From positions 1 to 36,595 of the forward strand of contig CALWGV010000088.1 of the NCBI GenBank assembly GCA_944380185.1: a stretch of 36,595 bases of DNA, written 5' to 3'. Every line of letters starts with the position of its first letter. The first letter of the stretch is position 1. The DNA is from an uncultured Lachnospiraceae bacterium. GTDB taxonomy: Bacteria; Bacillota; Clostridia; Lachnospirales; Lachnospiraceae. Of this stretch, positions 32,739-36,595 are shown piece after piece. The notes under the pieces are model-generated. The model was given only the letters and a program-made list of their open reading frames with translations. It did not search any database and was not told the origin of the DNA. Position numbers and translations under genes: made by a program.

Positions 32739-33884
32739 ATGAAAGCATATCTGATACTGGAGGACGGGACGGTTTTTGCGGGGACTAGTATAGGCTCGCC
32801 CAGAGAGATGATCAGTGAGATCGTCTTCAACACATCGATGACAGGTTATCTGGAGGTGCTTACAGATCCTTCTTATGCCGGACAGGCTGTGGTGATGACC
32901 TATCCGCTGATTGGCAACTACGGCGTTTGCCGGGAGGACATGGAGTCTCGGCAGGCCTGGCCTGACGGCTTTATCGTGAGAGAGCTGTCCCGTATGCCCA
33001 GCAATTTTCGTTCCCGGGAGACGATACAGGATTTTCTTATAAGTCAGGATATTCCGGGGATCTGCGGGATTGATACGAGAGCTTTGACTAAGATCCTCCG
33101 GGAGAAGGGCACGATGAACGGCATGATTACCACCGATGAAAATTTTAATATCGAGGAAGTTCGGGCCCGTCTGCGGACATATGCGCCTTCAGGCGTAGTG
33201 ATGCGCACCAGCTGCCGTGAAAAATATCAGGTCCATCCCCCTGCGCGGACAGAAGACTCGGGCGAACCTGATTATCGCAGACTGCGTCATGCTCAGACTG
33301 GCGCTGGTAAGAAAGTAGCCCTTTTGGATGTGGGAGCCAAGAATAATATTGCGAGAAGCCTGGCCGCCAGAGGCTGTGAGGTGACGGTCTATCCGGCCTG
33401 GACGAAGGCGGAGGAGATTCTGGGGGACGGTCCTGACGGGATTATGCTAAGCAACGGCCCCGGCGACCCCAAGGAGTGTACGGACATCATTCGGGAGGTG
33501 CGCAAACTCTATGAGTCGGATGTGCCGATTTTTGCTATCTGCCTGGGGCATCAGCTGATGGCCCTGGCTACGGGAGCAGATACCTATAAGCTGAAATACG
33601 GACATCGGGGAGGAAATCACCCGGTGCGGGATGTGGAGACCGGAAGAGTATATATCTCCTCCCAGAATCACGGCTACGCTGTGGATGTGAAAACTCTGGA
33701 TCCGGCCGTGGCCAAGGAGGCCTTTGTCAATGTCAACGATGGCACTAACGAGGGGCTTTCCTATGTGGGCAAAAATATTTTTACCGTGCAGTTTCATCCG
33801 GAGGCCTGCCCTGGACCGCAGGATTCCGGCGTGTTGTTTGATCGTTTTATCAAGATGATGGAGGAGGGAAAGAAAGATGCCTAA
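32739..33884 (+). CDS. carA: Carbamoyl-phosphate synthase small subunit
   Basis: 381-aa glutaminase subunit that feeds ammonia to CarB for carbamoyl phosphate, used for pyrimidines and arginine. The N-terminal CarA domain starts [19 protein letters not shown]. The C-terminal class I amidotransferase has [22 protein letters not shown], the nucleophile Cys in [12 protein letters not shown], and the His-Glu pair in [14 protein letters not shown]. An upstream in-frame GTG lies in the leader. The ATG at 32739 fits the family's start, with AAAGGA 12 bases upstream, a little far. It overlaps carB by 8 bases. Confidence 0.96.
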   Translation: MKAYLILEDGTVFAGTSIGSPREMISEIVFNTSMTGYLEVLTDPSYAGQAVVMTYPLIGNYGVCREDMESRQAWPDGFIVRELSRMPSNFRSRETIQDFLISQDIPGICGIDTRALTKILREKGTMNGMITTDENFNIEEVRARLRTYAPSGVVMRTSCREKYQVHPPARTEDSGEPDYRRLRHAQTGAGKKVALLDVGAKNNIARSLAARGCEVTVYPAWTKAEEILGDGPDGIMLSNGPGDPKECTDIIREVRKLYESDVPIFAICLGHQLMALATGADTYKLKYGHRGGNHPVRDVETGRVYISSQNHGYAVDVKTLDPAVAKEAFVNVNDGTNEGLSYVGKNIFTVQFHPEACPGPQDSGVLFDRFIKMMEEGKKDA

Positions 33885-36595
33885 AAACCCTGAAATCAAG
33901 AAGGTACTGGTAATCGGTTCCGGCCCCATCGTCATTGGGCAGGCTGCTGAGTTTGACTATGCCGGCACCCAGGCCTGCCGCGCTCTGAAGGAGGAAGGCA
34001 TAGAGGTGGTGTTGGTCAATTCCAATCCCGCCACCATTATGACCGACAAGGATATTGCCGATATGGTCTATATCGAGCCGTTGACTGTAGAGGTGTTAAA
34101 GGAGCTGATTGTAAAAGAACGGCCTGACAGCGTTCTGCCCACTCTGGGCGGTCAGGCGGCGCTCAACCTGGCCATGGAGCTGGAAGAGAGCGGTTTCCTT
34201 CGGGAACAGCAGGTGCGTCTGATCGGCACCACCTCCCAGACCATCCGTAAGGCGGAGGATCGCCAGGAATTCAAAAATACGATGGAAAAAATCGGCGAGC
34301 CCTGCGCCCCTTCCCAGGTGGTGACCGACGTCCCTTCCGGCCTGGCCTTTGCTGCCAAGATCGGCTATCCGGTCGTGCTGCGGCCTGCCTATACCCTGGG
34401 CGGAAGCGGCGGAGGCATTGCCCACAATCCGGTGGAGATGGCGGAGATTTTGGAGAACGGCCTGCGCCTTTCTCGCGTCGGCCAGGTGCTGGTGGAGCGC
34501 TGCATCGCCGGCTGGAAGGAGATCGAATACGAGGTGATGCGGGATGCCGCGGGCAGCTGCATTACCATCTGTAATATGGAAAACATCGACCCGGTGGGCG
34601 TGCACACCGGCGACAGTATCGTGGTGGCTCCTTCGCAGACGCTGAGCGATAAAGAATACCAGATGCTCAGGAGTGCGGCGCTGAACATCATCAATGAGCT
34701 GGAAATTACCGGCGGCTGCAATGTGCAGTTTGCCCTGCATCCGGAGAGCTTTGAATACTGCGTGATCGAGGTCAATCCCCGTGTCAGCCGGTCGTCGGCC
34801 CTGGCCAGCAAGGCTACCGGCTATCCTATTGCAAAAGTGGCGGCCAAGATTGCCCTGGGCTATACTTTGGACGAGATTCCCAACGCTGTCACCGGCAAGA
34901 CTTTTGCCAGCTTTGAGCCTGCGCTGGACTACTGCGTGGTAAAGATGCCCAGGCTGCCTTTTGATAAGTTTATCTATGCTAAGCGTACCCTTACTACCCA
35001 GATGAAGGCTACCGGCGAGGTCATGAGTATCTGCACCAATTTTGAGGGTGCTCTGATGAAGGCCCTGCGCTCCCTGGAACAGCATGTGGACAGTCTGGTC
35101 ACCGGAGATTACGACGGTATGGATGACGAGAAGCTGTGGAAGGCTCTGGGCCAGGTGGATGATCGCCGGATTTTTGCCATCGCCGAGGGGCTGCGCCGCG
35201 GCTTTGCCCCGGAGGCCATCCATGAGATCACCAAGATCGATTGCTGGTTCATCGATAAGATTGCTGTTCTGGTGGAGATGGAGGAGAGACTGCGCAGTGA
35301 GGAGCTGACGCCGGAGCTTCTCAAAGAGGCAAAGAGGATCGAATTCCCGGACGGGGTGATTGCCGGGCTTGCCGGAAAAGAGGAGGCCGAGGTCAAGGCG
35401 CTGCGCAGAGAGTGGGATATCCATGCCGTCTTCAAGATGGTGGATACTTGTGCGGCTGAGTTTGCGGCCCATACGCCCTATTATTATTCCTGCTTCGATG
35501 GGGTGAACGAGGTGGAAGCCACCGGCGGCCGCAAAAAGGTGCTGGTATTGGGCTCCGGCCCGATTCGTATCGGCCAGGGCATCGAGTTTGACTTCTGCTC
35601 AGTCCATGCCACCTGGGCTTTTTCCGAGGAAGGCTATGAGACGATTATCGTAAACAACAATCCGGAGACAGTCAGCACTGATTTTGATATTGCGGACAAA
35701 CTGTATTTTGAGCCGCTGACGCCGGAGGATGTGGCGAGCATTGTAGAGTTGGAGAAGCCGGATGGGGCGATCGTCCAGTTCGGCGGGCAGACGGCCATCA
35801 AGCTGACGGAAAGTCTGATGAAGATGGGTGTGCCGATTCTGGGCACGGCGGCCGAGGATGTGGACGCCGCCGAGGACAGGGAACTCTTTGATCGGATCCT
35901 GGAGCAGTGCGGGATTCCCAGACCCAAGGGCAAAACGGTTTTCACCTGCGACGAGGCTCTGGAGGCAGCCCATGAGCTGGGATACCCGGTGCTGGTGCGC
36001 CCTTCTTATGTGCTGGGCGGCCAGGGAATGCAGATTGCCATTAACGACGAGGATATCGTGCAGTTTATCGGTGTCATCAACCGGATCGCCCAGGAGCACC
36101 CGATCCTGGTGGACAAATATCTGATGGGCAAGGAAGTGGAGGTGGATGCAGTCTGCGACGGCACCGATATCCTGATTCCCGGCATTATGGAGCATATCGA
36201 GAGGGCAGGCGTCCATTCCGGCGACAGCATCTCGGTATACCCTGCCCAGAGCCTGTCCGGCGAGGTAAAGAAAACCATCGGCCTTTATACGGAAAAGTTG
36301 GCCAGGGCTCTCCATGTGAAGGGGATGATCAATATCCAGTTTATCGTGGCAGACGGGGAAGTCTATGTGATTGAAGTGAATCCTCGCTCCAGCCGCACCG
36401 TCCCCTATATCAGCAAGGTGACGGGAATTCCCATTGTGAAGCTGGCCTGCCAGGTTATCATGGGGAAAACCATCCGGGAGCTGGGCTATGAGCCGGGCGT
36501 GCAGCCGGAGGCGGATTACATTGCCATCAAGATGCCGGTGTTCTCTTTTGAAAAGCTGCGGGGGGCCGATATTGCCCTGGGGCCGGAGATGAAGT
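33877..36595 (+). CDS. carB: Carbamoyl-phosphate synthase large subunit, 3' end missing
   Basis: 906 codons of an expected 1060-1070 are present; the gene runs off the window end. CarB joins bicarbonate, ammonia from CarA, and two ATP to make carbamoyl phosphate. The two homologous halves are visible. The first begins [23 protein letters not shown], with ATP-grasp segments including [17 protein letters not shown]. The second begins near residue 548, [22 protein letters not shown], with [14 protein letters not shown]. The missing part would hold the end of the second ATP-grasp domain and the allosteric domain that binds UMP/IMP or ornithine. GGAGGG lies upstream of the ATG, which overlaps the carA stop region. 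Confidence 0.97.
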   Translation, partial: MPKNPEIKKVLVIGSGPIVIGQAAEFDYAGTQACRALKEEGIEVVLVNSNPATIMTDKDIADMVYIEPLTVEVLKELIVKERPDSVLPTLGGQAALNLAMELEESGFLREQQVRLIGTTSQTIRKAEDRQEFKNTMEKIGEPCAPSQVVTDVPSGLAFAAKIGYPVVLRPAYTLGGSGGGIAHNPVEMAEILENGLRLSRVGQVLVERCIAGWKEIEYEVMRDAAGSCITICNMENIDPVGVHTGDSIVVAPSQTLSDKEYQMLRSAALNIINELEITGGCNVQFALHPESFEYCVIEVNPRVSRSSALASKATGYPIAKVAAKIALGYTLDEIPNAVTGKTFASFEPALDYCVVKMPRLPFDKFIYAKRTLTTQMKATGEVMSICTNFEGALMKALRSLEQHVDSLVTGDYDGMDDEKLWKALGQVDDRRIFAIAEGLRRGFAPEAIHEITKIDCWFIDKIAVLVEMEERLRSEELTPELLKEAKRIEFPDGVIAGLAGKEEAEVKALRREWDIHAVFKMVDTCAAEFAAHTPYYYSCFDGVNEVEATGGRKKVLVLGSGPIRIGQGIEFDFCSVHATWAFSEEGYETIIVNNNPETVSTDFDIADKLYFEPLTPEDVASIVELEKPDGAIVQFGGQTAIKLTESLMKMGVPILGTAAEDVDAAEDRELFDRILEQCGIPRPKGKTVFTCDEALEAAHELGYPVLVRPSYVLGGQGMQIAINDEDIVQFIGVINRIAQEHPILVDKYLMGKEVEVDAVCDGTDILIPGIMEHIERAGVHSGDSISVYPAQSLSGEVKKTIGLYTEKLARALHVKGMINIQFIVADGEVYVIEVNPRSSRTVPYISKVTGIPIVKLACQVIMGKTIRELGYEPGVQPEADYIAIKMPVFSFEKLRGADIALGPEMK

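Noticed and set aside
34096-35472. 458-codon open frame on the minus strand opposite carB
   Set aside because: carB is intact and continuous here; the antisense frame is an effect of G+C-rich codon use.

Overview
The window looks like chromosomal DNA from an anaerobic, probably spore-forming Firmicute of the Clostridia, most likely Lachnospiraceae-like. The reasons are the gene order of the division and cell-wall cluster (mraZ-rsmH-ftsL-two class B PBPs-mraY-murD-ftsW-murA-divIB-ftsZ), strong AGGAGG-type ribosome binding sites, TTG and GTG starts, TTGACA/TATAAT promoters with 17-bp spacers, a glycyl radical enzyme with its activase, and a CwlC-like amidase without a signal peptide. The assignment rests on pattern recognition only. 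I see no tRNA, rRNA, CRISPR array, insertion sequence or prophage.

Layout. (1) 1-3455: the end of plsY, gpsA, an S41-peptidase-like protein whose expected catalytic serine appears to be Tyr, and a PTS IIA/IIB pair with no IIC. (2) 3478-6187: a convergent terminator, a half-length YtaF/MntP-like membrane protein (minus strand), a long structured leader carrying a possible attenuator ahead of a COG2509-type FAD oxidoreductase, and a ThyX-like protein (minus strand). (3) 6335-15668: a nucleoside salvage region. It holds a BMP-family lipoprotein, the glycyl radical enzyme YjjI with activase YjjW, a two-domain ABC ATPase, two permeases, cytidine deaminase and pyrimidine-nucleoside phosphorylase. 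(4) 15705-17025: a large terminator hairpin that also contains the ribosome binding site of a CwlC-like amidase, then a minus-strand XRE regulator. (5) 17114-30488: a divergent promoter/operator region, a possible small RNA, an mraZ promoter with 10-bp operator repeats, and the division/wall cluster ending with ftsZ and its terminator. (6) 30530-36595: a SpoIID-like peptidoglycan-binding protein (minus strand), a YhhN-family membrane protein, then carA and a carB that runs off the end.

How the genes work together. The salvage region would bind nucleosides outside the cell (BMP lipoprotein), import them (ATPase plus two permeases), deaminate cytidine and deoxycytidine (Cdd), and split pyrimidine nucleosides to base plus (deoxy)ribose-1-phosphate (Pdp). 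YjjI/YjjW sit inside this set, as they sit beside deoCABD in Escherichia coli. That ties this orphan glycyl radical enzyme to nucleoside or deoxyribose metabolism and is the best lead in the window. The division cluster makes lipid I and muropeptide precursors (MurA, MurD, MraY) and the septal synthase and scaffold (FtsW, PBPs, FtsL, DivIB, FtsZ). murE, murF, murC and murG are not in it.
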